A program made the position numbers and the translations under genes. A DNA stretch of 64,000 nt from JAHEAO01 sp041633555. GTDB lineage: Bacteria > Pseudomonadota > Alphaproteobacteria > Rhodobacterales > Rhodobacteraceae. Below, in pieces: positions 17,525-25,832 of the stretch. Every line of letters starts with the position of its first letter. Positions within the stretch are counted from its first letter, which is position 1. The stretch covers positions 62,001-126,000 of the forward strand of contig JBFKFZ010000002.1 in NCBI GenBank assembly GCA_041633555.1, given 5' to 3'. The notes beneath the pieces were generated by a model. The model saw only the letters and a program-made list of their open reading frames with translations. It was not told the origin of the DNA and did no database searches.

Positions 17525-18406
17525 CTAGCCGGCTCTGCCGCGCAGCAGCGCAGTCAGGCCATCCTGTGTGATTGCCGGGGAAAACTCGACCCCGAAGTAA
17601 TGTGCGTTCGACCAGGCGACGTGGCCGTGATATTCCCGCTCGCCAACCCGGACCGAGCAGGGGCTTTTGCCATTCGGCCCGAGCGGGGATTTGATCTTGG
17701 CACCGATCCGGCTGATGTCCACCATGCACCCCGGCGTAGAGGCGCCGCTCAAATCAATGGCGCAGCCGATATTGCAATTGTATCGCCGGGCCCGGCGCAT
17801 CTTTCGGCGCCTGTGCCGGGTGATCAGAACGGCCAAGCCAACCGACAAGAGCGTCGCGCCAAGCAGGATATAGCTGAATTCGGCTATTGAAAGTGCGCGC
17901 GACTGGAATCCTCCCCTGGAGTTCTGCCGATGCGCGCGTTTGCCATCGATTTCGCCGGACTGCGAGATGCGGCTTGCATGGCTCTGCGGCGCGAAGGCCT
18001 GATCGTCCTTGTTGCAGGCGATCTGGGCAAGCAGTTTCTGCATCTGCCGCGCCGATTTGCGGTAGGCGTCCGGAATGCCCGAGCCGGATCTTGACCGGGC
18101 GCCATCCGCCCGGAGCGTCGCCAGCAGTTCGTGTCCGGCCGACAGGAACGCCCGTATCTGGGCTTCGTGGTTTTCTAGACCGGCGCGCTGCAATCGGCTG
18201 AAGAGATCAGAGGTATCAAGCGCGGCCAGCCGCTCTTCGACCGCGCGCGCGCGGCTTTCTGAGCCTGCGTCGGCTATGGCGCGTTCCGAGTGCTGATAGA
18301 GGGAGGCCAGCGCACCCTCCAATTCGCACAAGGCATTTGCCTGCGCGGAGACCGCACTGCAAACGACTGCGAGCGCCGTCAGAAGCCTGCGTATCATGGG
18401 GGGCAT
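17525..18406 (-). CDS. membrane-anchored PilZ domain protein with periplasmic domain
   Basis: A 293-residue protein with a signal peptide (1 to about 23, ending AQA), a helical periplasmic region of about 150 residues, one membrane helix at 176-197, and a cytoplasmic PilZ domain. The c-di-GMP-binding signature is visible as a basic run RRARR at 204-208 and DISRIGAKIK at 230-239. The architecture implies that the periplasmic part senses or acts on something while c-di-GMP is read inside. The ATG at 18406 is preferred over the TTG six bases earlier because GGGA lies at proper distance. It is convergent with acpP. The partner process is unknown. Confidence 0.85.
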   Translation of the reverse strand: MPPMIRRLLTALAVVCSAVSAQANALCELEGALASLYQHSERAIADAGSESRARAVEERLAALDTSDLFSRLQRAGLENHEAQIRAFLSAGHELLATLRADGARSRSGSGIPDAYRKSARQMQKLLAQIACNKDDQAFAPQSHASRISQSGEIDGKRAHRQNSRGGFQSRALSIAEFSYILLGATLLSVGLAVLITRHRRRKMRRARRYNCNIGCAIDLSGASTPGCMVDISRIGAKIKSPLGPNGKSPCSVRVGEREYHGHVAWSNAHYFGVEFSPAITQDGLTALLRGRAG

Positions 18407-18630
18407 TTGCAATTCCCTGTCACTTCATCGGCCGTCACCTGTGGTCTCGGCCCCGAGACTGGCGGTCAAAGGTTAACTTTTGCTCATTCCGACCCCGGAA
18501 ATATGCACATTCCGCCGGTTCCAACCGAAGGTGGCCGATATCCGGCCGATATGTCACTACGCCTTGCCCGACGACGCCAAGGCGGGCTATCACCAACCCG
18601 AGCAAACCTAACAGAAATAGGGGTGGTAAT

Positions 18631-19893
18631 ATGCGTCGAGTGGTAGTTACAGGGCTGGGGATGGTCACGCCGCTGGCATGCGGTGTCGAGGAGACCTGGA
18701 ATCGGCTTCTGGCCGGCCAGTCCGGCGCCGGGCCGATCACGCGATTTGACACCGAGGGATTTGCTACAAGCTATGCCTGTGAGATCCCGATCGGCGACGG
18801 AAGCAACGGCAGTTTCAATCCCGACGACTGGATGGAACCGAAAGAGCGCCGCAAGGTGGATGACTTCATCCTTTACGGGAGCGCGGCCGCGCAGCAGGCG
18901 GTGGACGACGCAGGCTGGACACCGGAGGGCGAGGAAGACCGGCTGCGGACCGGTGTCATGATCGGATCGGGGATCGGCGGGCTGACTTCGATAGCCGAGA
19001 CTTCTGTCTTGTTGCATGAGCGCGGGCCGCGGCGGATCTCGCCCTTTTTTATCCCCGGGGCACTTATCAACCTTATATCCGGTCAGGTTTCGATCCGTTT
19101 CGGGTTCAAGGGACCGAACCATTCCGTGGTGACGGCCTGTTCGACGGGCGCACATGCCATCGGCGATGCGGCGCGGCTCATCCAGTGGGGGGACGCGGAT
19201 GTGATGGTGGCGGGCGGAGCCGAAAGTCCGATCTCGCCGATTGGAATCGGCGGGTTCAACGCCTGCAAGGCACTGTCGACGAAGCGTGCGCACGAGCCCG
19301 AAAAGGCCAGCCGTCCTTACGACGCCGACCGCGACGGTTTCGTAATGGGCGAAGGTGCCGGCGTGGTCGTTCTTGAGGAATACAAGCACGCCAAAGCCCG
19401 CGGCGCCAAGATCTATTGCGAGGTGGTGGGATACGGGTTGTCGGGCGACGCCTATCACATCACCGCGCCTGCCGAAGATGGTGACGGCGGTTACCGCAGC
19501 ATGAAGGCTGCGGTCGAGCGTGCTGGGCTGTCGCCTGCAGACGTCGATTACATCAACGCGCATGGTACCTCGACCATGGCCGACACGATTGAACTGGGCG
19601 CGGTGGAGCGGTTGATGGGGAATGCGGCGGCGAAGGCGACGATGTCCTCGACAAAGTCAGCCATCGGTCACCTGCTGGGGGCCGCCGGTGCAGTCGAGGC
19701 GATCTTTTGCATGCTCGCGATCCGCGATCAGGTGGCGCCGCCGACGATCAACCTCGACAATCCGGCGGTCGAGCCGAAGCTCGATTTGGCGGCCAATGCC
19801 AAGCGTGAGCGCAAGATCGACGTGGCCCTGTCGAACTCCTTCGGGTTCGGCGGCACCAACGCCTCGGTCGTGTTCCGAAAGGTCGACGCCTGA
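18631..19893 (+). CDS. fabF: 3-oxoacyl-ACP synthase II
   Basis: Condensing enzyme for chain elongation, 420 residues. The catalytic triad is Cys170 (VVTACSTGAHA), His312 (NAHGTSTMAD) and His348 (GHLLGAAGAVE), all present. The N-terminus MRRVVVTGLGMVTPLACGVE fixes the start at 18631; the frame is open for almost 300 bases before it but lacks conservation. The ribosome binding site is GGGGTGGT. Its stop overlaps mltG by one base. Confidence 0.97.
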   Translation: MRRVVVTGLGMVTPLACGVEETWNRLLAGQSGAGPITRFDTEGFATSYACEIPIGDGSNGSFNPDDWMEPKERRKVDDFILYGSAAAQQAVDDAGWTPEGEEDRLRTGVMIGSGIGGLTSIAETSVLLHERGPRRISPFFIPGALINLISGQVSIRFGFKGPNHSVVTACSTGAHAIGDAARLIQWGDADVMVAGGAESPISPIGIGGFNACKALSTKRAHEPEKASRPYDADRDGFVMGEGAGVVVLEEYKHAKARGAKIYCEVVGYGLSGDAYHITAPAEDGDGGYRSMKAAVERAGLSPADVDYINAHGTSTMADTIELGAVERLMGNAAAKATMSSTKSAIGHLLGAAGAVEAIFCMLAIRDQVAPPTINLDNPAVEPKLDLAANAKRERKIDVALSNSFGFGGTNASVVFRKVDA

Positions 19894-21050
19894 TGTGGCG
19901 GCATATTGCGTCAAATGCACTGACCCTCTTCGTGGTCGCGCTGATCGCGGTGGGCGGGGTCATCGCCTGGGGCAAGGCGCAATATTCGGCCGATGGTCCG
20001 CTGGAGCAGGCCATCTGCCTGCGGGTTGAAAGCGGGTCCAACATGCGCCGTGTGGCGGATGATCTGGCGCGGGACGGCGCGGTCAGCAATCCGATGATAT
20101 TTCGCATGGGAGCGGATTATTCCGAGAAGTCGGGGCTTCTGAAGGCGGGCGCCTTCCTTGTACCGGAAGGCGCGAGCATGGCGGAGATCGTCGATATCGT
20201 GACCCGGGGAGGCGCGAGCACTTGCGGCACGGAGGTGGTCTACAGGATCGGCGTCCGGACTGCCGAAATGCGGGTGCGCGAGCTGGATCCTGCAACGAAC
20301 CGGTTCACGGATGTTGCCGAGTTCCTGCCGGGCGAGGGTGACGCTCCGGCCAAATATGCGGAAGTGCGCGAGGATCCCGATACTCGGTACCGGATCGCGC
20401 TCGCTGAAGGTGTGACGAGCTGGCAGGTGGTCGAGGCTTTGAAGGCGGCGGATTTCCTTGCTGGTGAGGTTGCGGAAGTTCCGTCCGAGGGCAGCCTTGC
20501 ACCCGAATCCTTTGAGGTCGTCGTTGGTACGGAACGAAGCGAGTTGCTCAAGCAGATGGCGTCGATCCAGTCTGCGCGGCTGGCGGAGGTCTGGGCGAAC
20601 CGTGCAGAGGGTTTGCCGATCGAGACGCCCGAGGAAGCGCTGATCCTGGCCTCTATCGTCGAGAAGGAGACAGGCATTCCGGAAGAGCGAAGGCAAGTGG
20701 CGAGCGTCTTCGTCAATCGGCTGAAACAGGGAATGCGGCTGCAGACCGATCCGACGGTGATCTACGGCGTGACCAATGGCAGGGGCGTTCTGGACCGTGG
20801 ATTGCGGCAAAGCGAGTTGCGCAAGGAAACCCCCTATAACACTTATGTCATCGATGGCCTGCCGCCGACGCCGATCGCCAATCCGGGACTTGAGAGTTTG
20901 CAGGCGGCGCTTGACCCGGATGACACCTCGTACCTGTTCTTTGTCGCGGATGGTACAGGCGGTCATGCTTTTGCCAGGACTCTAGAAGAGCATAACGCGA
21001 ATGTCGCCAAATGGCGCAAGCTTGAAGCCCAGGCGGCGGACGGCAATTGA
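19893..21050 (+). CDS. mltG: endolytic peptidoglycan transglycosylase MltG
   Basis: Inner-membrane lytic transglycosylase that cuts nascent glycan strands, 385 residues. An N-terminal membrane anchor (residues 8-27) is followed by LysM-like and YceG domains. The catalytic Glu lies in ILASIVEKETG (near 257-259), followed by the conserved VFVNRLKQGMRLQTDPTVIYG region in two parts. It starts within the fabF stop (TGATG), so translation is coupled. In several Rhodobacterales the next locus is the gene transfer agent cluster, and here its remnants follow. Confidence 0.95.
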   Translation: MWRHIASNALTLFVVALIAVGGVIAWGKAQYSADGPLEQAICLRVESGSNMRRVADDLARDGAVSNPMIFRMGADYSEKSGLLKAGAFLVPEGASMAEIVDIVTRGGASTCGTEVVYRIGVRTAEMRVRELDPATNRFTDVAEFLPGEGDAPAKYAEVREDPDTRYRIALAEGVTSWQVVEALKAADFLAGEVAEVPSEGSLAPESFEVVVGTERSELLKQMASIQSARLAEVWANRAEGLPIETPEEALILASIVEKETGIPEERRQVASVFVNRLKQGMRLQTDPTVIYGVTNGRGVLDRGLRQSELRKETPYNTYVIDGLPPTPIANPGLESLQAALDPDDTSYLFFVADGTGGHAFARTLEEHNANVAKWRKLEAQAADGN

Positions 21051-21155
21051 ACGGCGGCCTGCCGTGACAAGCGACCGAAAGCAGGATCTGTTGAAGAATC
21101 GTTGAAATTCAACCCTTTGTTAACCTGACCACGCGCAACCCAAGGCAGAGTTCGA

Positions 21156-21184
21156 TTGACATTGCGCACGACAAAGTGTAGTAC
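21156..21184 (+). promoter_or_regulatory. sigma-70-like promoter upstream of the GTA remnant
   Basis: TTGACA (21156-21161) and TAGTAC (21179-21184) are spaced by 17 bases. A perfect 13-base palindrome GTTGAAATTCAAC is at 21102-21114. The promoter points at the fragment of the first GTA gene, so it may be the old GTA promoter. It lies less than 30 bases upstream of the hairpin at 21211. Confidence 0.55.
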
Positions 21185-21210
21185 TTGTGGCGTGCTAGAA
21201 GAAGCGGGCA

Positions 21211-21243
21211 AGCGACCCCGGGGTGACCCGGCTGTCGCTTTTT
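21211..21243 (+). terminator. hairpin with T-run after mltG, before the GTA remnant
   Basis: AGCGAC (21211-21216) pairs with GTCGCT (21234-21239), with an inner CCGGG/CCCGG stem, followed by TTTTT (21239-21243). It may end fabF-mltG transcription, or act as an attenuator in the leader made from the promoter at 21156. Confidence 0.6.
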
Positions 21244-21265
21244 CGATTCGCTCGTGCGGAGTGGC

Positions 21266-21457
21266 ATGAGAGGCGCATGGTTAATGATTTTGATCAGACC
21301 CGAAGGCGAGGACGGGGACTCCGAGAGCATACTTCTTGGTGTCGAAGAACATCTCAATGAAGCGGCCGAATTATTCAGGGTGGCTGCGAAACGCGTTGAG
21401 ACAGGAGAATTCGTGACGCCGGTGACGGCGCGCGATCTGGCACAGCAATATCGTTGA
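21266..21457 (+). pseudogene. GTA gene g1 (small terminase-like), truncated N-terminal fragment
   Basis: A 63-codon frame encodes ILIRPEGEDGDSES, then GVEEHLNEAAELFRVAAK and VTARDLAQQYR before a stop. It resembles, from memory, the N-terminal part of the first gene of the Rhodobacterales gene transfer agent cluster, whose product acts as small terminase. Such proteins continue for about 50 more residues with a coiled coil, which is missing here. The position directly downstream of mltG and upstream of the gp15 fragment fits this. Start could also be GTG 21254 or ATG 21284. The identification is recollection-based and should be treated as probable only. Confidence 0.5.
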
Positions 21458-21476
21458 TCGCTGAGCCCCGGTACGG

Positions 21477-21824
21477 GTGAGACTGATGAGCGGTGCTTTG
21501 TCCTCGGCACTCCTGGAAAACATCGTCAACGGCGCAAATGTGGCGGCCATCGGCGATGGAACAGCATCGATCTGGGAGATCATTCAGTTTACGGATGCCG
21601 TGCTCGTGGCCCCGGACACTTATGAGAGTTCGGGGCGTCTGCGAGGGCAGGCTGGAACCGACGCCCTTCCTTCGCTGGACTGGCCGACTGGAAGCCTCTT
21701 CGTGTTGCTCGGCAACGGCCCCGAGCAAATAGTCCTGAAAGCGTCCGAGCGTGGATCGGATAGGAACTACCGAATTGGTCCGGCGCGCCAATCGCTTGAT
21801 GATCCAGGAAGTGATCGAGGTTGA
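21477..21824 (+). pseudogene. GTA tail/host-specificity protein (gp15-like), C-terminal fragment
   Basis: The 115-codon frame reads NGANVAAIGDG, WEIIQFTDAVLVAPDTY, RLRGQAGTDALPSLDWP and YRIGPARQSLDDP. This is the pattern of the C-terminal third of the large GTA/phage host-specificity protein (RcGTA gp15, more than 1200 residues in full). Everything upstream of this part is absent, and the frame breaks just after DDP. There it runs into the unrelated next fragment. It is thus one edge of a deletion with a second junction at about 21797. No function is expected. Confidence 0.72.
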
Positions 21825-22146
21825 TCACGTGGTCTCCGCTGGTGCGAGTTCTGTGGCCGCGGGGGCAATTCCCGGGAATGCCATTGTATTCGGAATCACT
21901 GGTCGTGTGCTTCTGACGATGAGCGGCGGACTAACAGGCTGGCAACTCGGCGTGTCGGGATCGCTGAACCGGTATGGAAGCGGACTCGGGGTTCAGGCGG
22001 GAGACTGGCTGCGTGGTCCGACCGGGTCACCATTGACCCATTATACGCCTGAAAATCTGGTTCTGACCTCGGAAGGGCCGGATCTTGTGGACGGCGATGT
22101 AGGATTGGCGATTAGCCTGATGAGGCTCAATCTGCCGAGCGCGTAG
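21799..22146 (+). pseudogene. DUF2793/GTA spike-type protein, C-terminal fragment
   Basis: A frame distinct from the preceding one encodes AIPGNAIVFGITGRVLL, GVSGSLNRYGSGLGVQAGDW, and HYTPENLVLTSEGPDL. This resembles the C-terminal domain of DUF2793 proteins, which follow gp15 in many roseobacter GTA clusters. The N-terminal DUF2793 part is missing. Because the ATG at 21799 is in frame, a short product of 115 residues might still be made, but no promoter or clear ribosome binding site is seen. Confidence 0.6.
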
Positions 22147-22282
22147 CCTCCGATGCGAAGGACTTTGTCCGTGTCGAAGGTGCCAGACCTTACTGCATTG
22201 CCAGTTTCTTCACCACGGCCCTTGTGTTTGCTCCTTACTGATTACTTGTAGTAGTAGTGCGTCAAGATCAGGAGGAAACTGC

Positions 22283-23095
22283 ATGGCTGAGACCCAGAAG
22301 AAGCTAGCGGAGGTGGATCCGGTTTGGCAGCGCATTGCTTCGGAGGCACGCACCGCGGTGAAGGATGAACCGCTTCTCGGAGGCATGCTTCATGCCTGCA
22401 TCCTGCATCATGAGACACTGGAACGCGCCTTGGCCTACAGAATGGCCCAGAAGCTTTCGTCGGGTGAGATGTCGGAGCAGCTTCTGCGCGAGATTGCCGA
22501 CGCGGCCTATGGCGACGATCCCTCGCTCGGGCAAAAGGCGCGGGCGGACATTGTGGCCGTCTACGAGCGTGATCCAGCATGCCACAGATTCCTTCAGCCC
22601 CTGCTGTTCTTCAAGGGATTTCAGGCTATTCAGGCCTATCGTGTGGCCCACTGGCTTTGGCATTCGGGTCGAAAGGACCTGGCATATTTCGTGCAGATGC
22701 GGAATTCCGAGCAGTTCGGCGTTGATATCCACCCTGCTGCGCGGATTGGTCAGGGTATCATGATCGACCATGCGCATTCCATTGTAATTGGCGAGACCGC
22801 AGTCGTTGGCGACAATGTTTCCATGCTTCATTCGGTAACTCTGGGCGGCACAGGCAAGCAGGACGACGACCGGCACCCGAAGATCGGCGATGGCGTTTTG
22901 ATAGGTGCGGGGGCGAAGGTTCTCGGAAATATTAAGATCGGCTATTGCAGCCGAATTGCCGCCGGTTCGGTTGTCTTGCATGAAGTGCCCGCCTGCAAGA
23001 CTGTCGCGGGCGTGCCGGCCAAGATCGTCGGCGAGGCCGGCTGTGATCAACCTTCGGTGATGATGGACCAGTTGCTGAATGACAGTGCCGGCTAA
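22283..23095 (+). CDS. cysE: serine O-acetyltransferase
   Basis: First step of cysteine synthesis: acetyl-CoA and L-serine give O-acetylserine. It has 270 residues. The N-terminal helical domain (VDPVWQRIASEARTAVKDEP) precedes a left-handed beta-helix of hexapeptide repeats, with FGVDIHPAARIGQGIMIDHA and VIGETAVVGDNVSMLHSVTL carrying the active-site histidines. A C-terminal tail follows. A strong AGGAGG lies 7 bases before the ATG. The gene is convergent with pdhC, whose stop is 11 bases away. Feedback inhibition by cysteine is usual for the family. Confidence 0.96.
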   Translation: MAETQKKLAEVDPVWQRIASEARTAVKDEPLLGGMLHACILHHETLERALAYRMAQKLSSGEMSEQLLREIADAAYGDDPSLGQKARADIVAVYERDPACHRFLQPLLFFKGFQAIQAYRVAHWLWHSGRKDLAYFVQMRNSEQFGVDIHPAARIGQGIMIDHAHSIVIGETAVVGDNVSMLHSVTLGGTGKQDDDRHPKIGDGVLIGAGAKVLGNIKIGYCSRIAAGSVVLHEVPACKTVAGVPAKIVGEAGCDQPSVMMDQLLNDSAG

Positions 23096-23106
23096 GGCGC
23101 AGTATC

Positions 23107-24411
23107 CTAGGCCAACATCGCGATTGGGTTCTCGAGGTTCTGCTTAATGGCAGCGAGCAGTTCCGAACCCAAGGCCCCGTCGATCACGCGATGATCGACC
23201 GATAGCGTTGCCGACATCAATGTCGCCGACGTCAATTGTCCATTGGTTCCAACAACTGGCTTCTTGATGCCAGCACCAACGGCCAGAATTGCTCCGTGCG
23301 GCGGATTTATGACAGCATCGAAACTGTCGATACCGAACATCCCTAGGTTTGAGATGGCGAAGCTGCCGCCTTGATACTCGTGCGGCGCCAGTTTGCGGTC
23401 CTTGGCCCGCGCAGCAAGGTCCTTCATTTCCGTGCTGAGGCTCGACAGCGACTTGCTATGTGCGTCCCGGAGCACGGGGGTGAACAGACCGCCCTCTATC
23501 GCGACTGCTACTGCGACGTCAGAGGGGCCAAGCTTCAGAATACGGTCGCCGGCCCAAACGGCGTTCGCATCCGGAACCATCTGCAGCGCCACCGCGCAGG
23601 CCTTGATGATGAAGTCATTGACCGAGAGCTTTACATCCCTTGGTTCCAGTTGCCTGTTCAGCGTGCTCCGCAGGGAAAGCAACGCGTCAAGCTCAATGTC
23701 CCGCCGAAGATAGAAATGCGGAATCGTCTGTTTTGCCTCAGTCAGGCGGGCTGTGATGGTCTTGCGCATTCCATCGAGTTTGATTTCCTGGAATTCGCGA
23801 TCCGCATAAATCTTTGCGATTGCGTCATACGATGCTGAAACGCTCTCTTTCCGGTCGGTTGTGAGTTCTTCTGTGGGGCGCGCCACTTCAGCGGTTGGTT
23901 TGGCTGCTTCAACATCCGACTTGATGATCCGTCCATGTGGACCGGACCCCTTTATCTGCGCTAGTTCGATCCCGCGGTCTGCCGCAATCCGGCGGGCGAG
24001 AGGGGAGGCGAAGACTCTGTCTCCGCCGCCGGATTTCGAAGGCTTGGCAAGATCTTGCTGACTGGTTGGGGCTTTTGCAATCTCCTCGACCGTCGACGTC
24101 GGCATGTCCTTCGTCTTCTCTTTGTGAGAATTCGCGTTTTCGGATCGCTTGATATCTTCAGTGCTCTCGTCATCGGCGAGCATGACTGCGATTGGCGAAT
24201 TGACCTTGACGCCCTCGGTGCCCTCCTTGACCAGCAACTTTCCGACAATGCCTTCGTCAACGGCTTCAAATTCCATGGTGGCCTTGTCGGTCTCGATCTC
24301 GGCCAGCAAGTCGCCGGAAGATACTGTGTCGCCCTCCTTGACGAGCCATTTCGCCAGCGTGCCTTCCTCCATCGTCGGAGAGAGCGCGGGCATGAGTATT
24401 TCTATTGGCAT
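23107..24411 (-). CDS. pdhC: pyruvate dehydrogenase E2 (dihydrolipoamide acetyltransferase)
   Basis: Core subunit of the pyruvate dehydrogenase complex, 434 residues. Domains in order: lipoyl domain at 1-80 with Lys43 in ETDKATMEFE, a flexible linker, the E1/E3-binding domain at about 133-170 (FASPLARRIAADRGIEL), and the acetyltransferase domain with the catalytic His407 and Asp411 in SVDHRVIDGA. It follows pdhB by 13 bases on the minus strand. The single lipoyl domain is balanced by the one fused to PdhB. E3 is not encoded next to it. Confidence 0.96.
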   Translation of the reverse strand: MPIEILMPALSPTMEEGTLAKWLVKEGDTVSSGDLLAEIETDKATMEFEAVDEGIVGKLLVKEGTEGVKVNSPIAVMLADDESTEDIKRSENANSHKEKTKDMPTSTVEEIAKAPTSQQDLAKPSKSGGGDRVFASPLARRIAADRGIELAQIKGSGPHGRIIKSDVEAAKPTAEVARPTEELTTDRKESVSASYDAIAKIYADREFQEIKLDGMRKTITARLTEAKQTIPHFYLRRDIELDALLSLRSTLNRQLEPRDVKLSVNDFIIKACAVALQMVPDANAVWAGDRILKLGPSDVAVAVAIEGGLFTPVLRDAHSKSLSSLSTEMKDLAARAKDRKLAPHEYQGGSFAISNLGMFGIDSFDAVINPPHGAILAVGAGIKKPVVGTNGQLTSATLMSATLSVDHRVIDGALGSELLAAIKQNLENPIAMLA

Positions 24412-24424
24412 GTCCCGGTTCCTC

Positions 24425-25819
24425 CTATCGATAAGTCACTTGCTTGACGGCTTCGATGACTTCCTTGGTGGTCACCAAGGCGAGTCTTTCAAGATTGGCA
24501 GCGTAGGGCATCGGAACGTCCTTGCCGGTGCAGTTCAGAACGGGCGCATCGAGGTAGTCGAAGGCCTCGGTCATAATCTTTGCAGAAAGATGGTTGCCGA
24601 TCGACCCGACGGGGAAACCTTCCTCAACGGTTACACAACGGTTGGTCTTTTGGACCGAACGTATCACCGTTTCGTAGTCGATCGGGCGCAAGGTCCGCAA
24701 ATCGACTACCTCGGCTTCTATCCCGTCCTTTGCCAATGCTTCAGCGGCTTCCAGGGCGTAGGTCATGCCGATGCCGAAGCTGACGATGGTGACGTCTCCT
24801 CCCTCGCGCCAGATCCTCGCCTTGCCGAACTGCACGGTGAAATCATCCATTTCCGGAACGTCGAAGGACCGACCGTAAAGGATCTCGTTTTCCAGGAAGA
24901 TGACCGGGTTCGGATCGCGGATCGCGGTTTTCAGCAGGCCCTTGGCATCGGCGGCGGAGTAGGGCTGCGCGACCTTCAGTCCCGGAATATGGGCGTACCA
25001 GGCTGCATAATCCTGACTGTGCTGGGCTCCGACCCGGGCGGCTGCGCCGTTGGGGCCGCGAAAGACCATGGGCGCCCCCATCTGGCCGCCCGACATGTAG
25101 CGCGTCTTGGCGGCGGAGTTCACGATCTGATCCATCGCTTGCATCGCAAAATTGAAGGTCATGAACTCGACGATCGGGCGCAGACCGCCAAAGGCCGCGC
25201 CCACGGCAATACCTGCAAAGCCGTGTTCAGTGATCGGGGTGTCGATGACGCGCTTCGGGCCGAACTCGTCCAGCAGACCCTGGCTGATCTTGTAGGCCCC
25301 CTGATACTCGGCCACTTCCTCTCCCATCAGGTAGACCGTCTCGTCGCGGCGCATCTCTTCGGCCATCGCGTCGCGCAGAGCTTCGCGTACCGTCGTCGAC
25401 TTCATCTTGGTGCCTTCGGGCACCTCGGTTTCGGGCGGGGCCAACGCGGCCCTGGCCTTTGCCGGCGGCTCGGCGCCGGAACTCTTGCTCGACTGTTCAC
25501 GTGTCTGACGCTCGGCGCTGTCCGCTTGCCTTTCTTCCGTTCCTTTCAGGGCGGCCTCGGTATCCTCGACGCCCTCGCCATCCTCGACCAGAACCGCGAT
25601 CGGTGTATTGACCTTTATGCTCTCCGTGCCTTCGGCGACCAGCAACTTGCCGACGATTCCCTCATCGACCGCCTCGAATTCCATCGTCGCTTTATCGGTC
25701 TCGATCTCGGCAATGATGTCGCCCGAGGACACTGCGTCGCCTTCCTTCACCAGCCACTTCGCAAGCGTGCCCTCTTCCATCGTCGGTGAAAGCGCCGGCA
25801 TCAGAATTTCGGTTGCCAT
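24425..25819 (-). CDS. pdhB: pyruvate dehydrogenase E1 beta with N-terminal lipoyl domain
   Basis: Beta subunit of the ThDP-dependent E1, 464 residues. Residues 1-80 are a lipoyl domain nearly identical in motif to that of PdhC (Lys43 in ETDKATMEFE). A charged linker rich in Glu, Ala and Pro follows, then the E1 beta domain from about 139 (MKSTTVREALRDAMAEEMRR onward, with the transketolase-type C-terminal domain). The fusion is known in rhizobia and Rhodobacterales. The start at 25819 follows GAGGGAG. It lies 13 bases after pdhA. Confidence 0.96.
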   Translation of the reverse strand: MATEILMPALSPTMEEGTLAKWLVKEGDAVSSGDIIAEIETDKATMEFEAVDEGIVGKLLVAEGTESIKVNTPIAVLVEDGEGVEDTEAALKGTEERQADSAERQTREQSSKSSGAEPPAKARAALAPPETEVPEGTKMKSTTVREALRDAMAEEMRRDETVYLMGEEVAEYQGAYKISQGLLDEFGPKRVIDTPITEHGFAGIAVGAAFGGLRPIVEFMTFNFAMQAMDQIVNSAAKTRYMSGGQMGAPMVFRGPNGAAARVGAQHSQDYAAWYAHIPGLKVAQPYSAADAKGLLKTAIRDPNPVIFLENEILYGRSFDVPEMDDFTVQFGKARIWREGGDVTIVSFGIGMTYALEAAEALAKDGIEAEVVDLRTLRPIDYETVIRSVQKTNRCVTVEEGFPVGSIGNHLSAKIMTEAFDYLDAPVLNCTGKDVPMPYAANLERLALVTTKEVIEAVKQVTYR

Positions 25820-25832
25820 CGTCTGGTCTCCC

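Noticed and set aside
18480..18507. Possible fabF promoter (TTGCTC, 16 bases, TATGCA)
   Set aside because: Both hexamers match consensus weakly and the distance to fabF is over 120 bases; not listed as a feature.
24149..25789. Plus-strand open frame of 546 codons opposite pdhC/pdhB
   Set aside because: Antisense to conserved lipoyl and E1/E2 domains, no motifs of its own.
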